From: Cystobasidiopsis lactophilus
Taxonomy: Eukaryota; Basidiomycota; Agaricostilbomycetes; Agaricostilbales; Chionosphaeraceae
NCBI GenBank assembly: GCA_001599975.1
Contig: BCIO01000005.1
Span: forward strand, 558,001-622,000
Reading direction: 5' to 3'
Length of the DNA stretch: 64,000 bases
Part shown: positions 11,886 through 21,370 of the stretch, piece after piece
Layout of the letters: the number at the start of each line of letters is the position of its first letter
Position numbering within the stretch: position 1 is the first letter of the stretch
Program-made: the position numbers and the translations under genes
The notes under the pieces: model-generated
Told to the model about the DNA's origin: nothing
Database searches by the model: none
Seen by the model: the letters and a program-made list of their open reading frames with translations, nothing else

Positions 11886-12593
11886 AATTCAATGATCATG
11901 CCACAAATCTCATAATGTCGCTGTGGTCAAGAGGGGGTTGGGAGAGAGCAATGACATGCTCTCTAGGTCTTGCCTGTTCTATTCCACATGAACGAAAGAA
12001 TGAACCCAATCCCTCGAGCTTTAAAAAGAAAAACAATGCTCGGTCTGCGGCGCGCCCTTACGACGGCCATTTGATCCTTTCCGGTCGTCCTTTCCCTTTG
12101 TTGATCCATCGTTTAATTTTCCATTGCCTGCTCTTTGAGGCGGCCTTGAATATGCCACACAGGTTGTCCGAAAAACTTCGCTTGCGAGGAGGTGAAAAAT
12201 TGGCAGCACGAAACTCCCTTTGCTGAAGAAACGAAAGACGAAAAGGACGGAATAACATAGGTGGGCCCGTCCCGTTGCGAGGAAGAAAGTCGTCCCATCT
12301 TCTCGCAGCGGAGCGACGAAGGGCCGATTGGGGGAATTAGGGTGTCTTTTTTGGTGATTTATTCGATAAGGAGTAAGAAGGGTGTCGCTTTGGCGAACAT
12401 TCACATAAAAGAGAAGCGAGAGAGTGGTGTAGGGTGCTCTTCAAAAGAAACCGAGCAAGTCGTATCAGACATGAGCGAGTCAGGCGGGCCATAAGCTTGC
12501 GAAAGCTGGCCAGCTGCTTTCTTTGTGCGCGGTGGGAAAACCTTCTAGTAGTGGAGTGAAGACATGGTGGAAAGGTGAAGCGTCTAAGAGGGT
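11886..12593. other. Convergent intergenic region
   Basis: Between the stop codons of Hikeshi (+) and the cyclin gene (-). Short open frames here show no family motifs. It probably holds both 3' UTRs and polyadenylation sites; I see nothing else. Confidence 0.4.
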
Positions 12594-14135
12594 TCAAAGG
12601 CTGTCGATGAGGGTGGCCAGCCGGAAGAGCAGGGGGTCGGTGCCGGAGCGGGCGATGTGGTAGGGCAAGGTCGAGGCTCGGCGCTGGACCAAACGGTGCA
12701 GGAAGGCGAGCCACTCTTGTGGATCCGGCGAGACGGAGAAGGCGAGCAGATCGCACACGAACGCCTCGGCGGCGATCACGTCCTTCAGCGGGATGTTGGA
12801 CACGTTGGACCACGTCTGGCAAGTGTACGAATTGTCATCTGTCAAAAACACGAAAAGTGAGTGGAAATCCTCGGAAGGATGACTTGGGGCGAGTGACATA
12901 CCTAAGACCTTGTTCGCAACGACCAAAGCGCCAACCAAGAGCTTGTACGGGGTGGAGCGCTCGGAGAAGGTGGTGGCTACCTCGTGGGCGTGGTTGGTGG
13001 CGACTTGGTTGGCAAAGTAGAGGGCGAGGAGCATGGTCTGGGGCGTGACCAGCGTGACGTTCAGAAGGTTGTCGGCGAACGACGTGAAAGCCTCGTGTGG
13101 GGAGGGCCTCGCAGGCGCCATGACGGTCGCCGAGCGCTCCAAGGGAGACGACTCGGGCGAGCGGGTGTTGGCCTCGGGGTAGGCTTCGGCCCAGGGTGGC
13201 AAATCGTGGGCGGCGAGAAACTTGTCCGACTGGAACTGGGGCGGGATGGGGCAGCCGGGCGAGGTTGGCGGCGTCAAGGGGCCAACGAGAGGCTTGACGA
13301 GCCCGAGCGCGGCCATGGAGGGCGTGATGGCCGCCTGATGCTTCTTGGCGGCGCGCTCCGCACCGATGGAGCCAAACGGCGATCGGTCGGGCGACGCTTG
13401 CCTGTGCCCCTGCCCTTGAGATGGCGAGTAGGTGGCGTGCCCCGCTTGCAAGTTGGCAGCAAAGCGGGCGCGGGCGGTCAGGTCCCAGATGAGGTCGGCG
13501 CCAAACTCGGCAAAAGGGACGGCCGAGTCCGGGATGGAAGGGTGGGCAGGGATGGAAGACGCCGACGAAGGGATGAGCTCGAGGTTGCGGAGCACATCGG
13601 AGGAAGGATCGGCCATGAGGGCCTCGGCGATAGACTTTGGTGGCGAGGGCCCATGCTCGAGGCGGTGGTTGAGGTCGGCGATGGCGTGGGCGGGCACAAA
13701 GCTCTGGGGCGAGGGCAGCTGCCTGGACTTCTTGTAAGCCATGGGCTGCTGGAAGGTCTCGGCGGCCGACGCGTTGTGGCAGCGGGCGGCCGACTCGGGG
13801 TAGTAGAAAGCCTGCTGCTGCATCGGCGGCGTCGGGTAGCTGTGCATAGGCTGCTGCAAGAGCAAGGGAGCGTAGACGGCCTGCTGTTGCTGCTGCTGCT
13901 GCTCATAGGGGTACCAGGGCGAGTAGTAGTGCGCCTGCTGAGCCTGCTGCAGGTACACGTGTTGCTGCTGCTGCTGCATGGCGGCCGCCTTGTGGTTGTA
14001 GTAGCTGGTGGCGGGCGAGGAAGACCAGCCAGAGCTGCTGTGGCCTTGGCCGTAGCCGCCGAAAGAGGGAAAGGCGGAAGCGGAGGGGTGACGTGGATGG
14101 TGGCCGTAGCCGAAGTCCGAGCCTCCGATTGCCAT
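12594..14135 (-). CDS. PCL-type cyclin (Pho85/CDK5-like kinase partner), Q-rich N-terminus
   Basis: Cyclin-box protein of the fungal PCL/PHO80 type. The N-terminal ~380 residues are low-complexity: Q-rich blocks, Tyr/Pro-rich stretches and TPPTSP-like sites. The cyclin box lies in the C-terminal third: TMLLALYFANQVATNH, TPYKLLVGALVVANKVL, then one intron (gtatgt...acag near 12902-12837), DDNSYTCQTWSNVSNIPL and EWLAFLHRL. The D-D-N-x-Y-T...W motif directly after the intron is diagnostic. The start used is the first in-frame ATG at 14135. The frame stays open without an ATG for another ~190 nt upstream and looks coding (QIFSNTTNTQPLQ), so an upstream first exon is possible. Confidence 0.82.
   Translation of the reverse strand: MAIGGSDFGYGHHPRHPSASAFPSFGGYGQGHSSSGWSSSPATSYYNHKAAAMQQQQQHVYLQQAQQAHYYSPWYPYEQQQQQQQAVYAPLLLQQPMHSYPTPPMQQQAFYYPESAARCHNASAAETFQQPMAYKKSRQLPSPQSFVPAHAIADLNHRLEHGPSPPKSIAEALMADPSSDVLRNLELIPSSASSIPAHPSIPDSAVPFAEFGADLIWDLTARARFAANLQAGHATYSPSQGQGHRQASPDRSPFGSIGAERAAKKHQAAITPSMAALGLVKPLVGPLTPPTSPGCPIPPQFQSDKFLAAHDLPPWAEAYPEANTRSPESSPLERSATVMAPARPSPHEAFTSFADNLLNVTLVTPQTMLLALYFANQVATNHAHEVATTFSERSTPYKLLVGALVVANKVLGMSLAPSHPSEDFHSLFVFLTDDNSYTCQTWSNVSNIPLKDVIAAEAFVCDLLAFSVSPDPQEWLAFLHRLVQRRASTLPYHIARSGTDPLLFRLATLIDSL
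13881..13979 (-). repeat. CAG/CTG triplet runs encoding polyglutamine
   Basis: Two interrupted CTG runs (CAG on the coding strand), at about 13881-13905 and 13960-13978, encode Q7 and Q5 tracts in the cyclin N-terminus. Such tracts commonly vary in length between strains. Confidence 0.7.
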
Positions 14136-15389
14136 GATGTTCCCTGAGTTCAAACCCACAAACGCTTGCTGCTGCTGCCGATCGACCTGCTCTGGGGCGG
14201 GTCGGACGGGCTGCAACGGCTGCGTGTTGGTGGTGTTCGAGAAAATTTGTCCCGCGGTGGCGAGCACTTTTTGGAGGTGGTCTCTGTCGATTTCCGCCGA
14301 GTGGACGGGTGGGCGACTGGAGAGCGGGTATTAAAGAAGGCTGAGACTGTCTAGGATGGTCGGAAGCGCGAAAATTAAGCGGCTTGGAGTCTTCTAAAGA
14401 GTCGAGCAACAGGAGGTGGTGGCGCGCGCAAGTTCGTGAAGTCGTTAATGAAGTTTGCTGGTGGCAGCAGTAGGGGGTTGGAGTAGTGCAAGACCGGGGG
14501 AGCCAATCAAGGCCTGGTCGTTGCTCGAGTCCAAAGGGGAAAAAATCCAAACGGCGAAGGAGCTGCCGCAAGAGTGAGTCACCGTGCTCCCGGGAATTGT
14601 TTAGTGGCAAAGCCGCTCACTGTCGGTAGGCTCTAGACGTGTTGATGGCCTGTCTGAAGCTGTTCCCTGCGGCCTGCGTCGCTGCAAGGCTGGCCCGGGT
14701 GTCCACACACTCTTGAGGCCGAAAAGCGAAAGAAAAATTTGCGCCGGTCGACGCAGCAAAGGGCGCCGGCGAGGGCGAAGGCGCGGGGTGGGAGAGAGTT
14801 CAGGCCCAAAGGAGACAGTGGATCAAGCTTAATGATCACACGAATCCGGTGAACGAGTCTCGTCGTCGGCGACAGAGCTCGCCGTCGTCGAGGGCGAGTT
14901 GTGCCCGCGCGCAGAGCGCTGAGTGCTGGTGCGAGGGTTCTGCCGGCAAGCTCAAAGTGCGTGCTACTGTCAGAGGATTTCAAGGCACCAAAGTATATTC
15001 GCAGGCTGAGGGGTTTGCAGGTTGGCCCGGATGGCGTGAGGGTGGGTGGCAATGCCAATGCGGCTGGCCGACCGTGGGCAGCTCATTAGCGCGTGAAATG
15101 CAACTCGCGTGAAATGCCCTCATGCCCGGCTCAGCTATTGGCTTCCCTTGCGTGGTGCGGTCTTCTAAGCGCGCTAGAATCGATCAGCCAAAGCGACCCG
15201 GCGACTCTTCATGCAACGAGGGATTTATGGCCACCGCGTTCTCCGGCCACCTCAACATCTGCGCGGTGGCGTGGCGCCCAATTACGCTCCGAGAGAGGTG
15301 AAGATGGGCGTCTGAGTGCCGCAGGAGGTGGCTCTGATCACGCGTTGGCCTTGCTCCTGCGGCAGCTGTCGCGCTAGGACTTGCAGTCA
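14136..15389. other. Long intergenic region upstream of the cyclin gene
   Basis: About 1.25 kb between the cyclin start and the stop of the RNase III gene. It may include a first cyclin exon and a long 5' leader. No supported gene; open frames in it show no recognisable motif. Confidence 0.35.
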
Positions 15390-16230
15390 TCAGAGGGCGG
15401 GCTGTACAAACCCTCTTCTCTCAGCAAGACTGGCCGAGTCGTTGAACAAAGGAAGGCGCTCATACCTGACCTCGACCGAAGGGCTGCCTCCTCGTGCTTG
15501 CCAGCTCGCAGGCAGGGGACATCTCGGGAGAGTCGGCCGGGCTTGATGCGCAAGGTCGGTAGCTCGAGCACCCATCAAGTTCACGTAGCGGCCAGTCCAA
15601 GCGGCCAGGCTCGCGCGGTCTGAGGTGTACAGGGCGCCGCAGTACATTTCGAACAGGTCAGCGAGCGACCTGGTGGAGAAATTCTCCTTGTTGCGGCGCG
15701 GCGGGTCCCAGTTGGACGATAAGTCGTACATCCGAGCCAGGTGAGCCAGCGTGGTGTTGCAAACGAGCACGACCCGCAATTCCTGTTCCGCGGAAGCACC
15801 CAAAGATTCAACAAACAAAAAGCCACCAACGCCCCGGACCTGGAGGCCTTTTTTCCAAAAGCAAGAAACACACTGTAAGCAGTCCAACCTCGGCCTCTGG
15901 GAGCGCCTCGAACAAAGCATCCGACACAAATTGCGCCAGCGCCATGTCCCCTCGCCATTCCAGTCGTTGGCGGTTGCGCTCGATGGAGACGTCCGGCCTG
16001 GGGAAGGGAGCAAGGAGCCGCTTGTAGATGAACAGGTGCTTCGAGCTGAGAGCGGGCAGAGGGTGATCAGAAAGCAGCTCCAAGTCCTCCCGACTCAGGC
16101 AGAGGGGATCGGACACTTCGACCGGCGGCGGCGGCAAGACGACTTTGGGAGCCTTCTTCCTGGCCAGGGCTGGCCTGCAGGGGCGCAGCGCCACACGCGG
16201 GTTGACAAACAGACGAATGCTGAGGACTGA
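15390..16230 (-). CDS. Small RNase III-domain protein without a dsRNA-binding domain
   Basis: The RNase III fold is visible in two exons. RNRQRLEWRGDMALAQFVSD corresponds to the ERLEFLGDAVL signature, with both acidic residues kept. After an intron, LTELRVVLVCNTTLAHLAR and LADLFEMYCGALYTS follow, where the second Asp/Glu pair is also kept. All four metal-binding acidic positions therefore appear present. The C-terminus ends RRGFVQPAL, and no dsRBD or helicase follows, so this is a short protein of about 230-260 residues. The N-terminus is basic (RPCRPALARKKAPK), compatible with mitochondrial or nucleolar targeting. No ATG is in frame between the domain and 16230, so the first exon and start codon are unresolved. 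It could be a mitoribosomal RNase III-like subunit rather than a nuclease. Confidence 0.72.
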
Positions 16231-16425
16231 TTGATGGACGAGCTATTGCAAGAAGGAGGGCTTGGCCCTCGTGAAATGTCGGCAAGAATTTTAACCCCCG
16301 CGTTGGACTCTCTCCGGTTGTTCCCCAGCTACGACATGGCCACTTGTGAGCTGCCTACATCCAAGCTACATATGCACTCCTGACGCCTGCGAGCAGCCAC
16401 GACCAAGAGCAGCAGCACTGACCCA

Positions 16426-17935
16426 ATGGCCGGTGCGTCTCTCTGAACTTCCCCTTGCCGCTCTGTGCATAGGCTCACGCTGCCCGATCAAAGATCTGCC
16501 AAGGGACCAAGCTGTTCGTCCAGCCTTTATTACACCAGCAGCTTTCCAGATGCTGACGATTTAGGTCACGAACAGGGCGCCCTGCAGAAGAAGCAGTACA
16601 TTTCAGGGAGCGACATTACCGACCCGCCAGCGCCAGAGGAGAAGCCGGCAGCGCCAGTGCACCCCATCAAGGACTTCATCGCTGGTGGCATCGGCGGCGT
16701 CTGCTGCGTGCTCGTCGGCCACCCGTGCGTGTCTCTCGAGGCGTCTCCAGTCTTGCCGGCTAATGTTTGGGTTGGCGCATAAACACAGATTCGATTTGAC
16801 CAAAGTGCGCATGCAGACCGCCGCGCCCGGCACTTACACTGGAGCCATAGACGTCGTTAGGAAGACCATTGCCAAGGATGGGCCGACAGGGTGCGTTCTC
16901 GTCTGAATCTTTTGCGCTTGAGCAAGGCTTGAAGTCAAGGAGCACAGGCTGTTCCGCGGTATGGCCTCGCCTATCGTTGGTGTGACGCCCATGTTGGTCT
17001 TGACCCTCCTACTTCAGCTATCTGAAGGCAGCTGACTCTCGTTGGACTTGCGACAGGTTCGCCATCTCTTTCTGGGGCTACGCCCAAGGCAAGCAGATCG
17101 TCTACGCCCTTACACCAAACCGACCGTCCAAGGACCTGACCTACGCCGAGCTCGCTTTCGCCGGCGCCTTCTCCGCCGTGCCCCAGACCGCCGTCACCGC
17201 GCCCATGGAGCGGGTCAAGGTGGTGCTCCAAACCCAAACCGGCGACAAGCCGCTCTACTCGGGCCCGGCCGACGTCGTCAAAAAGCTCTACGCCGAAGGC
17301 GGCGTCCGCTCCATCTTCCGCGGCACTTTTGCCACCCTGGCCAGAGACGTCCCCGGCTCGGCCGCCTACTTTGTCACCTACGAGTTCTTCAAGCGCAAGC
17401 TCTCGCCCGCTGGCACCGACGCCACTTTCGTTTCCATCCTCACCTCGGGTGGTCTGGCCGGAATCGCCATGTGGAGCTTTGCCATTCCTTTAGATGTGCG
17501 ACGGGCTCCCCTTACCCAAAGTCGGCTTTCTTGCTGACTTGTATCGGGGCGCGCCACAGACCATTAAGTCTAGACTGCAGTCAGCTCCCAACGGCACCTA
17601 CTCGGGCTTCATCGACTGCGCCAGGAAGTCCATCGCCGCGAACGGTGCCGGCTCGCTCTTCAAAGGTTTCGCGCCAGGTTGGTGGCTTCTACCTTATTTG
17701 CTTCGTGAGCAGATAGTTGATGAATGTGTTTTATCAGCTATGGCAAGAGCGTTCCCTGCCAATGGTGAGGCCGTCGTCTGTGCTATTTCAACGTGGTCAG
17801 ATCTAATGATTTCTTGCAGCCGCCACCTTCCTGGGCTACGAAGCTGCCGTTTGTCCCCTCCCCTCTTCAGTCTAATGAGACTGTTTCTTACATTTTCGAG
17901 GCAAACAGATGAAGTTCATGAACACGCTCTTCTAA
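16426..17935 (+). CDS. crc1: Mitochondrial carnitine/acylcarnitine carrier (CRC1 type)
   Basis: Inner-membrane carrier that exchanges acylcarnitine for carnitine to feed mitochondrial beta-oxidation. The three mitochondrial carrier signatures are visible: PFDLTKVRMQT, PMERVKVVLQTQ and PLDTIKSRLQS. The segment GLFRGMASPIVGVTPMFAIS followed by FWGYAQGK is typical of the carnitine carrier subfamily. The start MAGHEQGALQKKQY results from joining ATG at 16426 to the exon at 16564. There are at least nine exons; one intron splits ATG in TPM|F, using donor gttggt. The last exon is MKFMNTLF, stop TAA at 17933-17935. It is divergent from the RNase III gene. Confidence 0.9.
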
Positions 17936-18074
17936 AAAGTTCTCTTATTCTCGTCGTGGTACTTAGGGGTCAGTGAGGTTTCAACATACCTCGGTTCATT
18001 ACACCAAACAGTCTGCTAGAGGATCGTTTTTACACTTGTTAACTTGTCTTTTACCCCCTTTGCACGCATTCATC

Positions 18075-18896
18075 ATGTCCTGCGCACACCATAAGTTTGC
18101 CACCGCAAGTCAAGTTTGCCACCCAGCTGGGCCGAGCCTCAAGGAGCAAGCTCGTTCACTCCCGCGACCTTACTCTCTTATTCTGGCGCCTCTATGCATG
18201 TTAAGCCTGGCCGGAGGCGGTGCTCCCCCTCGACCTTATTGCAGAGTTGGGCCTGAGCGATGAGAAGATTGACTTTGATGCCGGCGACACCTTTGCCCAG
18301 CTGCTATTATGGTTACTCTCTCTCTACTTGTCACATCTCCTGTTCTCTCAACTATCCGAAGGCGTCGGTGTCAAGGTCCAATCATTGACGTGCCTTCGAT
18401 TTCTGCCTTCGAAGTCTGTCGCTGCCTCGCAGACCGTGGTCTCTTGTCGTGGCTAGCAAAGTGCACAGAGTCTGCACAAGGCGTCTCGACCTAAATGCAC
18501 GATTGACACACTGCCAAGTGCGTATGTACGGACGTGGGAGGCGCTGCTTGACCGCTAAGGGTTGGGGCCTCCCTCTGGGTTTGCGCCCTTTCCGCCACCC
18601 TCTGGAAGGACTCCGTAAGTCGAGCCAAGCGCTCTGTAGCTAGCGTCTTCGCCTTTGAGCTGACCTGGCTTGCATATATGCAGATCTCTAGCGCTGGTCG
18701 CTTGCCAATTCTCTTCAATCCGTTGCAGTTATAGCCGGAGACCTTGCTTCTCATATCTTCCTACCCATCCACGCTCTGCCCTTCAATCTCGTTTGCGACA
18801 TGTTCCAGGCCGTGACCGACTGGGAGCCCGGCAAGTACATGCCAGAAGATTCGCCAGTTGAGATCAAACCATTCTGGGTTGGTTGTTCCCCCTCAT
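18075..18896 (+). CDS. Unassigned multi-exon gene candidate
   Basis: Several open stretches on the plus strand look coding but I cannot join them securely: LPLDLIAELGLSDEKIDF (about 18222-18275), IIDVPSISAFEVCRCLADRG (about 18384-18445), LPSAYVRTWEALLDR (about 18510-18555), VFAFELTWLAYMQ (about 18643-18680) and IFLPIHALPFNLVCDMFQAV (about 18754-18812), ending VEIKPFWVGCSPS at the TGA 18894-18896. Stops between them fall in segments with gt...ag ends, as expected for short introns. No family motif is recognised. Coordinates are outer limits only. Confidence 0.35.
18093..18123 (+). repeat. 12-bp direct repeat
   Basis: AAGTTTGCCACC occurs at 18093-18104 and again at 18112-18123, separated by gcaagtc. 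It is a local tandem duplication at the 5' end of the unassigned candidate gene. Confidence 0.7.
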
Positions 18897-18921
18897 GACG
18901 AAAGGTCCTTAGCCCTCGCTA

Positions 18922-19311
18922 ATGTCAAGATCCCAGCCGGTCAAGAACCCGTTTATCGTGGAGGTTGACGAAATCCTCACGGGCCTTAAAACGGTCGAAA
19001 CGATGAAAGACACCCTGCCCCGAGACGGTAAAGGCCGTGCCGGAGTGATTTTGGAAATGATTCCTCTCTTGGAAAGGGCGCATGCCTGTTACTTGAATTT
19101 CAGAACCAAAGTCCGCCAGGATGCCTGCGTACAGCTCAGCAAAGCCCACTACAATCAGTCCATCCGCCAAATCACCAAAGAAATCGGTTTGTTGGAGAAG
19201 TGGGGGTTCCTAGCCCCAGTGAAGGGCAGAAAAAGCGGGATTGCAGCTCTCGGCCTGGGCAAGGAGAAGTGGGAGTTGCCATCTACTGGAGAGAGGCGGC
19301 AAAAGCTTTGA
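18922..19311 (+). CDS. Small hypothetical protein, 129 aa
   Basis: Uninterrupted frame from the ATG at 18922 to the stop at 19309-19311. The protein is basic and mostly helical in composition (ILTGLKTVETMKDTL, VILEMIPLLERAHACYL, QITKEIGLLEKWGF), with no signal peptide or membrane segment. No family recognised. It starts 25 bp after the previous candidate ends, so it might be a final exon of that gene rather than a separate one. A Lys-rich tail ends ERRQKL. Confidence 0.5.
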   Translation: MSRSQPVKNPFIVEVDEILTGLKTVETMKDTLPRDGKGRAGVILEMIPLLERAHACYLNFRTKVRQDACVQLSKAHYNQSIRQITKEIGLLEKWGFLAPVKGRKSGIAALGLGKEKWELPSTGERRQKL

Positions 19312-19450
19312 CATGACTTCACTATCACTCTTTCAATGCATGTTATCTATCACGAAGCCACTCGTACAACCCTCGATGCTGAGGTACGCCTGACTTTGGG
19401 TTGCGCGATTGAGGAGAGAAGCTTCCAGGCTGTGAGATGTTCCGGGTGTC

Positions 19451-20691
19451 CTAGCTAGGCCATGCTGATGAGGATATTGAGAGCCCCCTTGTAGGGATGC
19501 CGTCAGTCAGAGAGGAAGACGAAGTGCCACTGGGTGAAGGCGAGGCCGACAACGTCGCACTTCCGGAAGCAGAGGCCGTTGGAGACCCGAGAGAATGAGA
19601 TAGAAGCCACTGAAACATGTCTTGGTCGAAGGGAAAGTCCGACATGCCAAGGTGATCAGTGTCGAGCTGGATGAGCTCGCAAAGTGTCCCCCCAGCAGCC
19701 TCGATGGCTGATTGAAGGGAGGTGGCGGAAGCCAGCGTAGAGTCGGTGTCGAGCGTTCCAGCGTAGCTGCATGAAATGTCAGCACGCTCTTCCAAAGGAA
19801 GGAAAGGTTGCTCTCACTGTCGGATGGGAATGTCGATCAGGGTGGCAAGGCCGCCATAAGAAGAGTCTGCCTCCCCTGCACTGATGGCAGCAGCAGCAAA
19901 CATCTTAATCGTCATGATTCGGCTCAGCGACCATCTTCTAATGAAGCTGGCGAACTGACCGTGGTAGTGTTTAGCAAAAGGTGCCAACAATCGTGCGCGC
20001 CCATCGAGTAACCCATCAAGTAAAGTCGATTTCGATCGTAGTTGTACTTCTGTTGAACCACTTCCAGAATCGGATACAGCGCATCGGTGTGCCAGCCCAG
20101 TCTGCGGAACGCTTGCCTCAGCGTCGAAGCCTGGGGTGAAAGTCAACCCTTACGCTGTCTCATTCGGCGCAATTGGTATGATCGAAATAAACCTTCCCAG
20201 AGCTTCAACTTGAAATCTTCAAAGGGTCTACGAAGGACGTCGCTTACTGCTCGGCAGCAAGACTGCTGGCCTCCGTCACATTGCCTCCTTCGTACTCGCC
20301 CAGTCGCTTTCCGATGCCATCCCAGGTGCACAAAGTAAGCAATTCTGAAGGTGGCCCTCTTGATCCGCTCTGCAAGAATGGTCTGGGCACCGAACAAACA
20401 GGGTGATGAGGCTGCGCCTACCCCGGGCAGCATCAGAACAGCAGGAAGTCCCGACCCAGTAGTGGCGTTCGAAGGAACATGTACTGCCTGATACTCTTGT
20501 GAGCCGGGGATCAAAGCCGGGAGAGAAAGAGGGAGAGCCCGACATATGGATAGTAGGGCTCTCGCGATGTGTCGGCAACGAAGAAACTTCTGTTCGGGCA
20601 ATAGCAGGTCAGCAACGCTTCCTCTGCTACCGCTGTATGCCTACTGAGACAAAGCCAAAGGCAAGAGAGCAAGATGCGGAACCAGCTTCAT
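19451..20691 (-). CDS. Secreted alpha/beta-hydrolase (esterase-like)
   Basis: The signal peptide is MKLVPHLALLPLALS from the ATG at 20691. An intron follows, then FVADTSREPYYPYVG. The next exons give PSNATTGSGLPAVLMLPGVG (an oxyanion-hole type strand), YPILEVVQQKYNYDRNRLYL, and MGYSMGAHDC, a G-x-S-x-G nucleophile elbow. The last exon holds ELIQLDTDHLGMSDFPF, where the His is the likely catalytic residue, and LDTDSTL upstream could supply the Asp. The Ser-rich C-tail (GSPTASASGSATLSASPSPS) resembles an O-mannosylated linker; no clear GPI signal follows. Probably an extracellular carboxylesterase related to polyhydroxybutyrate-depolymerase/feruloyl-esterase folds; substrate unknown. Confidence 0.72.
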
Positions 20692-21370
20692 GATTTGGGC
20701 AGTGGTGCACGAAAGGCAAAGGCAAACGGCCCACAAAGCAGCATCGCTACGTCAGAGATAGGCTGTGCATCGTTGAGGCGTCGCTAGGCTCCTTCTCTAT
20801 AGCACGAAAGATCCGAAAACTCAATGCATTCCTGGGCAAAAAATCATGACGCGTTTTCAGAGCACCGTGCTCACGGGCCAGAGCCGAGGGGCAAAGAAGT
20901 GAAGCAGTGCTTATTAGGAAGGCAGCGAGCAAAACGGAAACTCGACAGATGTGGCGAACCAGGTTCAACCGGCGACAAATGAATTTGGTTCTGAGTTGAC
21001 GAGTTTGCATCTGGCATTGCGAAAACAGCTCTACGGGAGAAACCCAGCTAGCCAAACACAGCGAATGTAGAAAGGTCTGTGAGTCCAGACAGAGTAAAGC
21101 GGGAAAACGATTGACGACGAAAATAAGACTGAGCCGCCATGCTCGATGATGGGTGCCTGGTCGAGGGGTGGCCTAACCAAGTTGGGATCCTTTGACGCCG
21201 CTCTTGGTATCGACTGCTCTTGTGTCTCGTAATCCGATGCGCAGCACTTCAGGCAAGAAGGCGTGGGCCGGTGGGAGGAGGGCAAGTGCTTTCGCCACTG
21301 AAAGGCCGCTCCTAAAGCCAAGGCCAGGGGTTGTAGGTTTGATGGGGTTTAACTTTGCTCGTGCCACCAA
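20692..21370. other. Intergenic region
   Basis: Upstream of the esterase and downstream of the EST1-like gene. Short open frames carry no recognisable motif. It probably contains the esterase promoter and a 3' UTR. Confidence 0.35.

Noticed and set aside
12984-14147. 387-codon open frame on plus, opposite the cyclin gene
   Set aside because: Low-complexity Gly/Arg/Leu product mirrored from the cyclin's codon bias; the cyclin box on minus explains the region.
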